From Apostichopus californicus (Eukaryota > Echinodermata > Holothuroidea > Aspidochirotida > Stichopodidae), in contig JAIPMN010022594.1 in NCBI GenBank assembly GCA_020650975.1, positions 1 through 29,572 on the forward strand: a stretch of 29,572 nt of DNA, given 5' to 3'. The number at the start of each line of letters is the position of its first letter. The stretch's first letter is position 1. The notes under the pieces are model-generated. The model made no database searches. It saw nothing but the letters and a program-made list of their open reading frames with translations, and was not told the DNA's origin. The position numbers were made by a program, and so were the translations under genes. Shown piece after piece: positions 1 to 9,954 of the stretch.

Positions 1-948
1 ATATATATAAGACTAACATGGAGAGACCGATTCATCAGCTTTCCAAAACAACACCAAATAAAGAAATATGAAGTCACTGGTCCAACCTCTCACTTTCAAA
101 GCTTTGCTCCATGACACTGATATTTACAAATTGTTTGTGTCTCACAGATCCACATCCAGTGTCAAAACAGACACGAGAACTATTACGACCCTGGCCTGAA
201 TTTTATGCAATAAACCATTTAACTGATCAAATGATCAACAGGCTACTTGTCAACTAAATGGACCTTTTTTGGATGCAAAGGAATTATGTCAATTACAAAA
301 AGTACGAGAGAGAGCGCAAGGGCACTTTATAAAAACCTGTTGTTATTTCAATGAAATGGTCAAAATATCACATTGACAAAAACAGGATTAGCTTCATAAC
401 ATTTGTAGTACTTACAATGAATCTAACTTGAAGGACAATTTGGTCTACTTTCTCACAAGAAAAACTGAACTGTAGACAATGTTGTAGATTGTTTAAAACC
501 TTCACTATGAGCCAATGTTGTATATGTCTATACCACTTTTTATTTCTTCGAAAATTCAGTCAAAATAGCTGGACTACACTGCCTAGCACCACATTTTTAG
601 GTAAGACTGGAAAGGCCTCAAAACTAACAAATTTCAAAGACAAATGTTTAAAGGACAAACAGTGTTGGATGTCATCAATGGGTGCTTTGTTTGTATAAAG
701 TTAAAAAAAGAAAAAGAAAAATTTGTTCGAGTATTAAAATCTGAAGTGTGACATCATCATAACTTAAGCCTTAAATTGGCATTCCTGACATTTGGAAAAA
801 GAGAATAGCTATAAAAATAATAAAAAAATTAACACTAAAGTTCTCATAGTTTTTCGAGGGGGGAGGGGGAGGGGACTATGACATAACAATGCTAACAATG
901 ATCCTAAAGAGAATCAAATTTCATTCAAAAAGTAAAATTGCGACATAC
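1..948. other. No gene recognised; presumed intron/downstream DNA of the racemase-like gene
   Basis: The minus-strand gene at 949-3197 must continue here or beyond the left edge, because its fourth exon ends in a good donor. I see no exon with the expected C-terminal sequence in this stretch. The sequence is AT-rich. A G-rich run at about 857-873 (three G blocks of six, five and four) could form a quadruplex on the plus strand. The short open frames on the plus strand (489-698, 889-1083) resemble no protein. Confidence 0.5.
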
Positions 949-1109
949 CAGTTTCTGGCTCAACACAATATATTCTGGTGTCAGCTTTACCCGAGAGTTT
1001 CACAGCTGCTGCTATTCCGGCTACAAGACCTCCTCCCCCACAGCATACAGCTCTATGATATCTGGGTCTGGAAGTTCAGCTAGAATCTCTAGGCCTACAC
1101 TGATGATCA
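949..1109 (-). CDS. Racemase/dehydratase-like gene, exon 4 (glycine-loop exon, frame-shifted)
   Basis: This exon joins exon 3 in the shifted frame and reads SVGLEILAELPDPDIIE. The reading frame then slips again near 1050, because the phosphate-binding loop CCGGGGLVAGIAAAVKLSG lies in a different frame; the unshifted frame meets TAG a few codons later. After the loop it reads TRIYCVEPET and ends at donor ACTG|GTATGT. The acceptor is GATCATCAG|TGT. Confidence 0.75.
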
Positions 1110-2077
1110 GAAGAGGCAAACAAATATGTATCAATATTAGTGCTGATAGTCAAATCTTTCTTTTGTAGTCGATTAATCGCATAGCTCTTCTCGCGATTAC
1201 TCGGTTAGAGCTATGAGGTCATCACTGTCATATTTACGTTGCAGAAATACAGTCAAAATGAACCTTTCTCCATGGTGCACTGTCTTATTTGTTCGTGTCT
1301 TAACGTGTGGTGTCTAAATCATGTTAAACATCTACCAAACAAAAAATGTGAACAACTTTCAATCTAAAACGGTTCTTAAAATCCTTCATAGTAAATCAAA
1401 AACGTTTGAATGAATCTAAGAGGCTGCTACAACTACTAGCACTAATAAAAGCAAACATGCAAACAATGAATAGATGTAACACCTTGTAGCAATGTGATGA
1501 TTAGTATGCAAGAGTTTTCTGTAGAAGGGTGCTCAACATTCTAGGGTAGGCTCTGGCCTAGCGCGATAGCAGGCACATATTTTTCACATTAAAATTAAAC
1601 TACACCGAATCGACACAATCCATCAGACATCCGATAAATGTGAACCAGGCCAGGATGAGGTAATTGTAAAAGTGTTTGAAGAAATGACAAATACTTTTGG
1701 CAATTGTAAAAGATTAAGTTCTTACAAATTTGTGATTATGCACAATAATCAAACATTGCTAGGACTCAATGTTGCACTGCAGAACACTGCAGAACTGGTT
1801 ACTGAAAAGTAAGCGCATGATTCTAACCGGAGCAAGTGCTTGCAGATTTTAGCACAGTTTTTTTTTATTCTGTTTAAAATAACAAACAACTATTGACACT
1901 TTAAGCAGAAAGTGAAGAAAAGTACAAAGAAAACATTCTTGTTTCTCTTCTCCCCAAATAAACATTCCCTCTTGCTTTCATTGTTTCTACTCTCTTAGTT
2001 TTCTTGTTCAGGCAACTCAGCCTTTTGAGAAGAGGGACGGAGGGAACATCATCTGATTCAATATGATTGTATCTTAC

Positions 2078-2192
2078 CTTCCATGTCCAGCAATGATGTC
2101 CAGGTCATCAAACGGATGGAGGAAATGCAGTAACGATCAACAGACTGCTTCAATTCTGAAGAGGGCACTCTTTCGACTGTCGCTCCATAACT
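2078..2192 (-). CDS. Racemase/dehydratase-like gene, exon 3 (internally frame-shifted)
   Basis: The 5' part reads SYGATVERVPSSELKQSVDRY in phase with exon 2. The conserved block LHFLHPFDDLDIIAGHG is read only after a shift of frame at about 2130; the unshifted frame reads on as unrelated residues. The donor AAG|GTAAGA and acceptor TTACAG|AGT are good. Family members usually carry several more residues between the two blocks, so the lost segment could be one base or a longer stretch of 3n+1 bases. Confidence 0.75.
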
Positions 2193-2337
2193 CTGTAAAA
2201 AAAGTTAGACAATACAATGTAAAATGATACTAACTCAACTTAACACTGCATTGGTACTGAATTTATGTAATCTTTCAAGTTCAATGAAAATTACCATTTG
2301 CTGATATCTAAAAAAAAATAATTAGAACAGAACATAC

Positions 2338-2534
2338 CTCCATGATAATGGTTCGATCCATTGGAGCTGTCTCTGGTGTAAGAACTCTAGCTTTGATTCC
2401 CAGTTTATGGGCTGCATAAGACAAGGCCTTCCCATAGTTCCCAGCAGACATGGTAATCACTTCTTTTTCACCGTCTCGGACAGCTTTTGGTAAATGAGCC
2501 CGTTGATTTGCTAATCCTTTGACCTTGAAGGAAC
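2338..2534 (-). CDS. Racemase/dehydratase-like gene, exon 2 (PLP-lysine exon)
   Basis: The exon completes the split glycine and encodes GSFKVKGLANQRAH, with the lysine that forms the internal aldimine with PLP. It continues to MSAGNYGKALSYAAHKLGI and the strand ARVLTPETAPMDR. The acceptor is TTCTCAG|GTTCC and the donor GAG|GTATGT. Length is 197 nt, so the exon ends in phase 0. No internal stop or frame problem is present. The tyrosine in SAGNYG replaces the histidine of vertebrate serine racemase (SSGNHG), which fits the dehydratase-like branch better, although I cannot settle the subfamily. Confidence 0.87.
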
Positions 2535-3019
2535 CTGAGAATGTAAATTAAGATCTTGAGGAGCGAGGCATGGGTATAAAAGGCAAATCACAGGTCATAG
2601 TAAATATCAGGATGATTTGGAAGAGCATGAACTACGTGTATTTTGATCAATGATTCTCTGAGAAGACTTCTATTACGATCATAGTTACCAGGTAAAGTGA
2701 GAACTATATATAAGGCAAAGAATTATGACAAAAATTGCTATGCAAATTGTCAAGCAAGTTATTGCACTGATATAAAAAGATCTTTTAACAATTCATCAGG
2801 TTTCAACAGTCACCAGGTTTCATGCTCGTGGATATATAAATGAACACTATTGAAGCACAATTACAAGTGTAGAGTAGCAACCGTCGGAAAATTGTCCTAA
2901 AGTGGGTTTTTTGGAGCCAAAAAATTATAAATATCAAACAGTTTCAATTTAAACTGTCACTTTCATGGAGAGATATATATCAGCAGAGCAATTTAGTAAG
3001 TTTTGAATCTGAAACGTAC

Positions 3020-3197
3020 CTGTTACTTGAGTATTTTCCAACTTGAGGTATAACTCCACAGGTGTTCCTTCATGGAAACGACTTTGAACTTGCTCCAGAA
3101 GCGGCGTCCTCGTGCACAGGAAACTCTTTTGTACCTCTTCATAAGCTGCTTTGATTTGCTCAAGAGAGACCAGCTTTAGCTCCTCAACATCTCCCAT
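3020..3197 (-). CDS. Racemase/dehydratase-like gene, coding exon 1
   Basis: This exon encodes 59 residues beginning MGDVEELKLVSLEQI and ending LYLKLENTQVT, plus the first base of a glycine codon. The start is supported by an in-frame TAG nine bases upstream. The region corresponds to the N-terminal helix and the K-x-E-N-x-Q-x-T-G strand that precedes the PLP lysine in the family. The donor is ACAG|GTACGT at 3019. Without splicing, the open frame would run on into the intron and lose family similarity. Confidence 0.85.
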
Positions 3198-3599
3198 TTC
3201 AGACTAAAGTATCTGAATTCTAGTTACGACAAGAATCTGTAATGGGGACAAAAAATTCATATCATTATATTCTTAAATCTGTACCGATGACTTAATAGGC
3301 ACAATAACTTGTTACATTTCATTGCCATTTTTCACTCTATACTGAGAGACATGGAAGAACTCTACCGGTGAAATGTTGCTATTTCTGATGACAGAATTTA
3401 TAATCTCCAATGATAAATATCTCCAAAAGGAAAGAAAAAGGAACTTGAATAAGTGAAATACCAAATTTTCATTTGGTAAAAACAGTTTTTGCTGTTACCA
3501 GTTTGACGAACATTCTACCATGACTAGAATTACACAATTTATCTGCCATTTCTGAAAACACAACCCAGTAAAGTTATGCAATATGTACTGCCAGCACTT
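3198..3599. other. Upstream region of the racemase-like gene; no further exon seen
   Basis: This AT-rich DNA lies directly upstream of the ATG at 3197. It presumably holds 5' UTR and promoter, but I see no TATA box at a convincing distance, no CpG-rich block and no upstream open frame. A non-coding first exon further away cannot be excluded. Confidence 0.4.
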
Positions 3600-4074
3600 T
3601 TACTTTAAAGTTACAGACAACAGGAGGGCTACTAGGATGATTAGTTCCTTAAAGAGTGTTCCTTATTATAGGCAGTTACAACTGTTGAATCTCACCACAC
3701 TGGAGCTTAGGAGGTTACGTGGGGACTTGATTCAGGTTTTCAAGATAGTGTATGGTTTTGACAATTTATCCTTTACCGACTTTTTCATGTTTGCTAATAG
3801 TAGTTGTACCAGAGGTCATTTTCTTAAACTCCAAAAGTCACAAAGTAGGACTTTTTTCTAATAGGGTTGTGAATGAGTGGAACGGTTTGCCTGAGAAAGT
3901 TGTACTTGCAAGTAGTGTCAATGGGTTTAAGAATGCTTTGGACAAGCACTTTAAGCATTGTAATCGGGTCTGAGTGTTTGTGTCTTCAGTTTTTTTTCTC
4001 TCCTATAGGGTCCTTGATGGGGACTTGAGTGTCCCCCCTGATCCTTTTTTTCTACTAAGCTAAACTAAACCTTA
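3600..4074 (+). mobile_element. 5'-truncated CR1/jockey-type LINE, C-terminal end of reverse-transcriptase ORF plus 3' tail
   Basis: The plus strand encodes the typical C-terminus of non-LTR ORF2 proteins: NRRATRMISSLKSVPYYRQL, then LRRLRGDLIQVFKIVYG, then RGHFLKLQKS, and after a frame change near 3840, SNRVVNEWNGLPEKVV followed by FKNALDKHF and a stop at 3971-3973. This block (RRAT...LRGD...N..WN.LP...FK..LD) follows the polymerase domain in many CR1/jockey-like elements. The 3' UTR holds a perfect 6-bp hairpin (GGGGAC ttgagt GTCCCC, 4019-4036) and ends in a short ctaaactaaac repeat, as CR1-like tails do. The copy is dead: 5'-truncated and frameshifted. No target-site duplication was identified. 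Confidence 0.85.
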
Positions 4075-4755
4075 ATGACAAATAATTACAACATTGATAT
4101 TATCAAAATGAAATATAGGAAGCAAATTGATCCTAAATAATTATTCATGCAATTTGGATAACAACATTTATAACGCTGAGTAGCCTAGGCATATACTGTA
4201 CTGGCAAAACGGTAGGCTACTTCATTTACGCAGTTAGGCCTAACGTTAATCTACTCACTAGTGCAAGACAACAAATTTGAGTAGAATATTGGATTTCCTT
4301 GCAACCACTGCAGGAATATTTCCTAATGACAAAATTGGTAAACCGCTGAGTACTGTTGGCCTCCACCTACAAAATACAAGGCTACAGGAGGCTACGTACA
4401 CTGTCTTTACAGGCACCGTACTACTGTAGCAGTGACACCACATAGCAGGAGTTTGCACTATGACTACGACCAACATAAGGTAAACCCTTCCTACACCAAA
4501 CCGGTTGTGCGAAAACGAATGAAAGTATTTAATTAAATTCAGGACAATTACCAACCGTTATCAAGTATTGCAATTAAATAAACTACGCAACCTTATCATA
4601 ATTACAATCAAATTAGGTAGTGTGTCCTACACATAAGCTAAGAAGTTGGTTACATTTTTCCCAGGGATCTAGTTTAACGCGTGGTGGAACGACTGTAATA
4701 TGACCTACTGTCACGTCCAAACTTCAAACGTTTGTCTTATAATAATAATCCATCC

Positions 4756-4890
4756 TCAACCCCCACACTCGCCGCTTCTCTTACATCCTAATGCAGGAAA
4801 TATCCTCTTTAAATGCAATGATCTATGTCCCTCATTTATCTAATGCATGGAGGAACTCTCAACTTTAAGCATATTCCAAAGTTTTTCAAC
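4756..4890. repeat. Diverged interspersed repeat, copy A
   Basis: This segment shares ordered blocks with 5802-5935: ccccacactc-ccg, then taa-g-aggaaat-tcctc, then gca-ygatct-tgt-c, then ctc-caact-caagcatat. The spacing is similar in both copies. The two copies are in direct orientation about 1.05 kb apart. They have no coding capacity and I do not recognise the family. Confidence 0.5.
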
Positions 4891-5801
4891 GAAAGAGCTA
4901 CAGTAGCTACTACACTCAAGTTATGTAAATGTCACTAAACGGCATCCGTAGTGATATCGTTTTCTTGGCCAAATTTGAGTTTCTAGCATATCTTTAATCT
5001 GCTTTTCATACATATCTTTTAATATGGTTGTATTAATGACAACATCTAAAGACTTCTGAGTTGCATTTCTGCATCCAGTGGGATCGTCTCGCTGAGATAT
5101 TAAAGGTTGAAATTCCCGTACATTTTCACGGTAGGCCCCTCTGTTCAAGGTCAATTGGCGACTATAACATTAGGTCCAATTAGTTCGGATTTTGGGCTTC
5201 AGTTGCGACTCTTAGCGACTCTTACAGGAAACTAACCGCGCAACTTATCTACGGTGACTCTTAATGAACATCATTGTTAACAACGTCGATAAGAATTTTT
5301 GTTTTCGTTGGTGTCTTTTTTAGTAAAGTCTTTTCTGATTACCTTACGTACAGATTCTCCTTCCTGTATTTCTATTATTAAGGGACATGTGGAAAATAGG
5401 ACAATGACCGTGATTAAATCAAGCCTCAAGATTACCAGCAATTAATTCGCTCAATTTGTTTAAAAAGAGGTTGAAAAGTGACATGATTTTCGCCGCATTC
5501 ATTCATTTTATCTGAACACATTTAACGCTCACGATAATGATGTCATCACGATTCCTTACAGACGTTCACCCAAACCGTTCAGAAAGAAATACCCCTTCCT
5601 CTCAAGTTTCTCTCCCTGCTGCGCTTCCAATCTTCGTTCTTCCCCCTCAATCCACTTAGTTCCCCCACCCCACCCCTCGTTGTATAAAGGTATATCTTCT
5701 GATTAGTGACACTTATTCTAAAATAAATCAGCAAGAGCAGGCAGTAAACATATTATGACTTAGAATTTTTTAGTTACACCGTCATTAACCGTCTTTCAAT
5801 C

Positions 5802-5935
5802 CCCCCACACTCCCCGATACTCCTAAGGTAGGAAATTTCCTCGTGAAACGCAGCACGCAACGATCTTTGTTCTATTTAATTGATCCTTACCGAGTCTCCC
5901 AACTTCAAGCATATCTTCCCAAATGTAACTGTTTT
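5802..5935. repeat. Diverged interspersed repeat, copy B
   Basis: Second copy of the repeat at 4756-4890, in the same orientation. It ends about 25 bp before the palindromic MITE-like element at 5959, which may have inserted beside or into this older repeat. Confidence 0.5.
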
Positions 5936-5958
5936 AAGGACTAAACGTGACAATAATC

Positions 5959-6174
5959 GATTTTTCAATTTCCGGAGAGGTCCCAGTTGCCCGACGGAAA
6001 CCTGTCAAAGCTCTGTCAAAATACTGCCCGATACTGTTGTTTTAACTGGTTGTTGTAAATTAATTTTTGATATGCGTCGAGCGCCCTCATTTACAAGGTT
6101 CACTTAACGCCCAGTGACAGCACTTAGACAGGTTTTTGTCGGGCAACTGGGACCTCTCCGGATATTGAACAATC
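5959..6174. mobile_element. MITE-like palindromic element with ~48 bp terminal inverted repeats
   Basis: The left arm (5959-6006) and right arm (6127-6174) are near-perfect reverse complements. They share the core TCCGGAGAGGTCCCAGTTGC and, further in, CCTGTC. Weaker complementarity extends inward to about 63 bp, leaving a ~90 bp AT-rich centre. No transposase is encoded, and the length of ~216 bp suits a non-autonomous DNA transposon. I could not define a clear target-site duplication, so the superfamily is open. The open frame at 5880-6107 is chance translation of the left arm. Confidence 0.75.
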
Positions 6175-6423
6175 AATTTATTTTCACTTTTAGCCCCAAA
6201 AAACGATCGTAAATTATCTTTAAGATATTCTTATGGTTTGATTACCATCGATTTTTTGGCCAAATCTTTCGTGAAACTCTATAAACTGAGGAATTTGTGC
6301 TAAAATAATTGTTTGATTTCAATGTGTTGACAATTACTGTTTCATCAAGTGTTCAGCAAGGTTCTTGCACATATGAGGACAAACTAATGGGCCTCTCAAG
6401 GTAATGAGTTAATTCAAGCTTTA

Positions 6424-7016
6424 CCTCAAAATGACACTTGACATCCTCCAATTTGAATAGGAATTCTGTGTGAACCAAGGGCAATCTACAGTTCATGCCA
6501 GGTATGAGCTGCAACCATGCTGAACTTGGTTAAGTTAATCAAATGTTTAGTTTTTTTTCCCTGTTGGATCTGTCGACCTCAAATTACCTTTGACCTCCAC
6601 CAATAGGGTACTTGTACTCACCAAGCAGGAGCTACAAATATACAAATAATATGAGAGAAGAGGTACTTTTTGACATCAAATGACCATTGAAGTCCACCAA
6701 TTTCAAAAGGGTCCTGTTATGAACCAAGGGGGATCTACATACTATGAACTTCATCCAAGATGTATCTTTTTAGTGTTATCATGTGTACAAGATTTTCAAA
6801 TTTTGACATCAAATGACCTTTGACCTATACTAGTTTCAATAGCGTTATTGTACCCATTCATGCCATCACCCTTGTATCTATTCCTTTTGCCTCAGGCAAG
6901 GAATCAGGAAAAAAATCCAAATATCATATCTTCATGTCGGAGCCATCCATCGAGAATACAGGAATCATAACAAACAAACACACAGACAGAAAGTCAAAGA
7001 AATTACCAGTTTGTTA
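6424..7016 (+). repeat. Degenerate repeat with recurrent 'tgacctttgacct-ccacca' modules
   Basis: Four diverged modules begin near 6430, 6583, 6678 and 6811. Each starts with a variant of aaatgacctttgacctccac; two continue with gaaccaagggggatctac or a close relative. The 3' end carries caaacacacagacagaaag, a tail style common in dispersed repeats of marine invertebrates. A small palindrome (ttgcctcaggcaa) lies at about 6887-6899. No protein is encoded. Confidence 0.6.
6814..6826 (-). promoter_or_regulatory. Perfect DR1 nuclear-receptor-type half-site pair inside a repeat
   Basis: The minus strand reads AGGTCA-A-AGGTCA, the consensus direct repeat with one-base spacing bound by RXR heterodimers, HNF4 and COUP-type receptors. 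A one-mismatch relative occurs at 6584-6596. It belongs to the repeat family, so it is a sequence match only; no evidence ties it to regulation of either gene. Confidence 0.3.
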
Positions 7017-9714
7017 GGTATTTTTTATTTCTATTAATAATATCAGCAACTTTAAATAAAAGCAAGTGATAATGTCTGTTTGAATGATGCATCCAAATGA
7101 ACCATTTCCACCATTCTAAGATTTGGCAGCTTCCTTGAAAATGAATACAATGGTATGAAAGCAACCATATATGTGTTTGTATAAAGATCCCCAAAAATCT
7201 ACGCTAGTTAACCAGTTCTTGACAGGAAAATTCATTATAAGTCTGTTTTAGCAACTTTTGACCAAAAATTTCATTTTCAATATGTTGCTCCTTCTACATC
7301 CTAATTTGACAATCTTTTGTTACACCAAATTTATCTTCATAATCAATGTTTCATCCCACACCATTAATAAACAAGAGGAGACAATTGGAAATTCCTAAGT
7401 ACAATTTTTCCTTTTTTGTTGGGACATCAAGTATTCAAATTCCTGTATTACATCAAAATTACCCATTGGAGATGTACAACTAGGGGAAATTGCCTAGAAA
7501 AATTTACCCTTTAATAGTGCAATATAATAACAATATAAACTGTACATTTTTTTCAATTTTAATGTGTACATGACTCCTAGATCTCTTGATGAAAAAACAG
7601 AAAAAAATTACATGCAAGCAGCAAAAAAACAAAAAATAATAATATGATTCTTGCATACTGCCCTCGCCATTGTCAGGAAATAATGTATCTAAACTCTCAC
7701 CGTAAATAATACCTGGACTTTTTAAATATTCAAAATGTTATCTCTCTGTAAAGATATCTCAAGCATTGCACACTACTGAACAAAATTTAAAGACAAAATA
7801 ATAATAATGATCATAATTATAATAACTAACATGATAATACCAAAGTTATCAAGATCTGCTATTAACCACTTCTTTATAGGTTTCTTCTACAGTTTATATG
7901 TATTTCAACACAGGCATCCTTATACTGTAACAAAACAAGAGAGAGATTCAAACGTACAGAAATGAACCAAACCAACAAAAAAAAACAAGTAAACAAACAG
8001 TAACGAGAACAACAACAGGAACATAGACAATAACATGTATGTTTGTTAACATGATCTGTCTGTCTGTGTCATTCTATTCTTCTTCTTCTTCTTCTCGAAA
8101 ATATGATTCAATAAATAAATTTAAAATACAAACGAACCACAACTATTGATAACCCAGTAACCCTTGTATCAAATTATTAATTAAACAAGATTTTCTTGAA
8201 AACTTTCTTTTCTAATATAGAAACCAATTGGTATAAATTGGCACATTGTTTATTCTTACCTGATTCTGTAAGGTTCTTCTTCACCAACGAAATAAGACTT
8301 GTAACGTCAGCTTCTTATCATGAGCAATGCAATGTTTATTGACCCCCCCACCCCACCCCCTCTCACCACCACAATCCCTTTACACTATGGCCCATCTGAA
8401 GGCACAAAACAGCTCTTTAAAATGAGGTTTGTGTTTAAATCTTGATCATTTGGTGGTGACATACAGACACACTTTACATCGGAAGTAATAATCTCCAAAA
8501 GTACAAAAAAATTGCCAATTCCTCTCTCAACCAGTAATTCTACTGATGAGAACAATCCACTCAGACTGTCCATGTCCTAGATAATAATTCTGGGACACTA
8601 GGACTACATTTCCCACCTACTCTGCCATTGTGAACCATCCATCCCAAAGATGTGGAATCCACTAAGTATGGTCTTCCCCCTCCCCCGTCCCTCTCCCATC
8701 CCTCCCCCAATGTAGCTCCCATTCACACTATGGCACAAAATAAATTGAAATTGAATTTTTTTAAAAGGCACAGCTAGGCCTTTTAGATTCTTATCAGCCT
8801 TTCTTATTATTAATACCATCGTGGCAACATAACTTATTACTTGAAAGTTGTTTTCAGGTTTACAAGATCTTACTTGATCCGCTCATCATACGTAACACAG
8901 ACCTAATGCCTTTCAATTTAATACACTCCGAGACCACAAGAAGGACACTGGGGTCTTTCAACTACATGCAAAGTAATGTTAACAATAGAACAATAGAATG
9001 TTACTTAGTGAGATGATTGACATTCAACATAATACTTGCCCAGAGGTTTCACTGTCAGTCCCTCATCCCCCACCCTGCACCTACCCCTCCCCTACCCCTA
9101 CCATAAATAAATAATAAGCAAACCTTCCCAAAACAATACATATATTTATATATATATATGTTAATATTTATAAAGTATTACTAATGCAATAAATACATCT
9201 GTACCTAGCTTTCAATGCAACCAGTCCAAACTATCAAATGCACCTTTCTTACTTTCCATGGAAGAAGCTACTACTATTACTATCGCCTGTTTGGAATAGG
9301 AAACAAATCTGTAATGTTTATGCTTTTACTGGATCAGGAGGAAATGGGAAGAGGGGGCTACCCGAGGGGGTGGGAAGAGGGAGATGTAACTTAAACTGTT
9401 TTATAAGATGTGTCAAATCTAAAGAAAACAGAGGTTAATATATCCCTTACTGGGCATTGTCTCACCAACCAGGTCTTCCTAAAATTCAAACAACAACAAA
9501 AAGGTAGAAAATGGTAAACTGGTCAGTCAAAAAGTTTTGAAAATATTTTCTGGTTTGGTTTTGTAACTTTTGTTCTAAACTTCCCAGTATATGGGAGTCA
9601 TCTGTTACCTTACAGCATTTATCCTTTACATTAAGGCATCAGAAAGCTCAATGTCGAAAGGCCTCTGTACAGAAACACATAGTCCTTTGCATGGGATAAT
9701 AAAGCACAAAATGC
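7017..9714. other. Intergenic/3'-flanking DNA of the myosin V gene; simple repeats only
   Basis: This AT-rich stretch lies between the dispersed repeat and the myosin V stop codon. It should contain the myosin 3' UTR just below 9715, but several AATAAA-type hexamers occur on the minus strand (for example near 8250 and 8335) and I cannot tell which is used. Simple repeats include cttcttcttcttctt (about 8080-8095), a tatata tract (about 9140-9160) and C-rich tracts at 8341-8362, 8676-8708 and 9058-9102. None of the short open frames looks like protein. Confidence 0.5.
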
Positions 9715-9954
9715 TCATATCTTCTTCACAAAGTTCAGCCCGAAAGACTCTGGTATGTCGATCTCGTTCAAGTTGATAGACGTGGGATTGTACGGGAAGG
9801 TAACCGGGAATGTGTGCTTGGCATCGATTAGTAACTGGGCTTCCTTCTTCACCTCCCCACGACCCGCCAGCTTAGCACTGACCTTTCGGATGAACGCAAT
9901 CTCCGTCCGCTTCTCGTACTCGTCCGGTGTGTAGAGATGAAGAATTTTCACAAT
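9715..9954 (-). CDS. MYO5: Myosin V terminal coding exon
   Basis: Seventy-nine codons and a stop: [79 protein letters not shown]. It is colinear with the vertebrate end K-I-L-N-L-Y-T-P ... FPVTFPFNPSSL ... [16 protein letters not shown] is slightly longer and more basic than the vertebrate loop. The acceptor is TTTTTCAACAG|ATT. Codon use is more GC-rich than the surrounding introns, as expected for a conserved exon. Confidence 0.96.
   Translation of the reverse strand: MVKILHLYTPDEYEKRTEIAFIRKVSAKLAGRGEVKKEAQLLIDAKHTFPVTFPYNPTSINLNEIDIPESFGLNFVKKI

Larger units (their letters stand above)
949..3197 (-). pseudogene. Serine racemase / threonine dehydratase-like gene (PLP fold type II), 5' four exons, frame-disrupted
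   Basis: Four exons (3197-3020, 2534-2338, 2192-2078, 1109-949) encode the N-terminal ~60% of a fold-type II PLP enzyme related to serine racemase and biodegradative threonine/serine dehydratase. This family racemises L-serine or deaminates L-Ser/L-Thr in the cytosol. Visible hallmarks are TGSFKVKG (Schiff-base lysine about residue 63), SAGNYG (about 89-94, the substrate/PLP loop corresponding to SSGNHG), HPFDDLDIIAGHGS, and the glycine-rich phosphate clamp CCGGGGLVAGI. All splice sites are canonical. The frame is broken twice: in exon 3 near 2130 and in exon 4 near 1050, each needing a net +1 nt to restore family similarity. The C-terminal exons are not seen. A recent pseudogene, a polymorphic null allele or small assembly deletions would all look like this. 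Racemase versus dehydratase activity cannot be decided. Confidence 0.75.
4075..5958. other. Intergenic DNA without recognised genes
   Basis: Apart from the two diverged repeat copies, this stretch is unannotatable intergenic sequence with C-rich tracts (for example about 5645-5676). Minus-strand open frames at 4258-4554 and 4921-5154 begin with ATG, but show no recognisable domain, no compositional signal and no neighbouring exons, so I did not call them. Confidence 0.5.

Noticed and set aside
4258-4554. 98-codon minus-strand open frame
   Set aside because: No recognisable domain, no splice partner; random-looking composition in intergenic DNA upstream of the racemase-like gene.
4921-5154. 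77-codon minus-strand frame with some coding-like composition (YEKQIKDMLETQIW)
   Set aside because: I could not match it to any family or find neighbouring exons. A protein search with this frame would settle it; a significant hit in several species would reverse the decision.
9238-9438. Short plus-strand frames near the myosin V 3' end (9238-9438, 9591-9776)
   Set aside because: No protein resemblance; they are in the 3' flank or antisense to the terminal myosin V exon.
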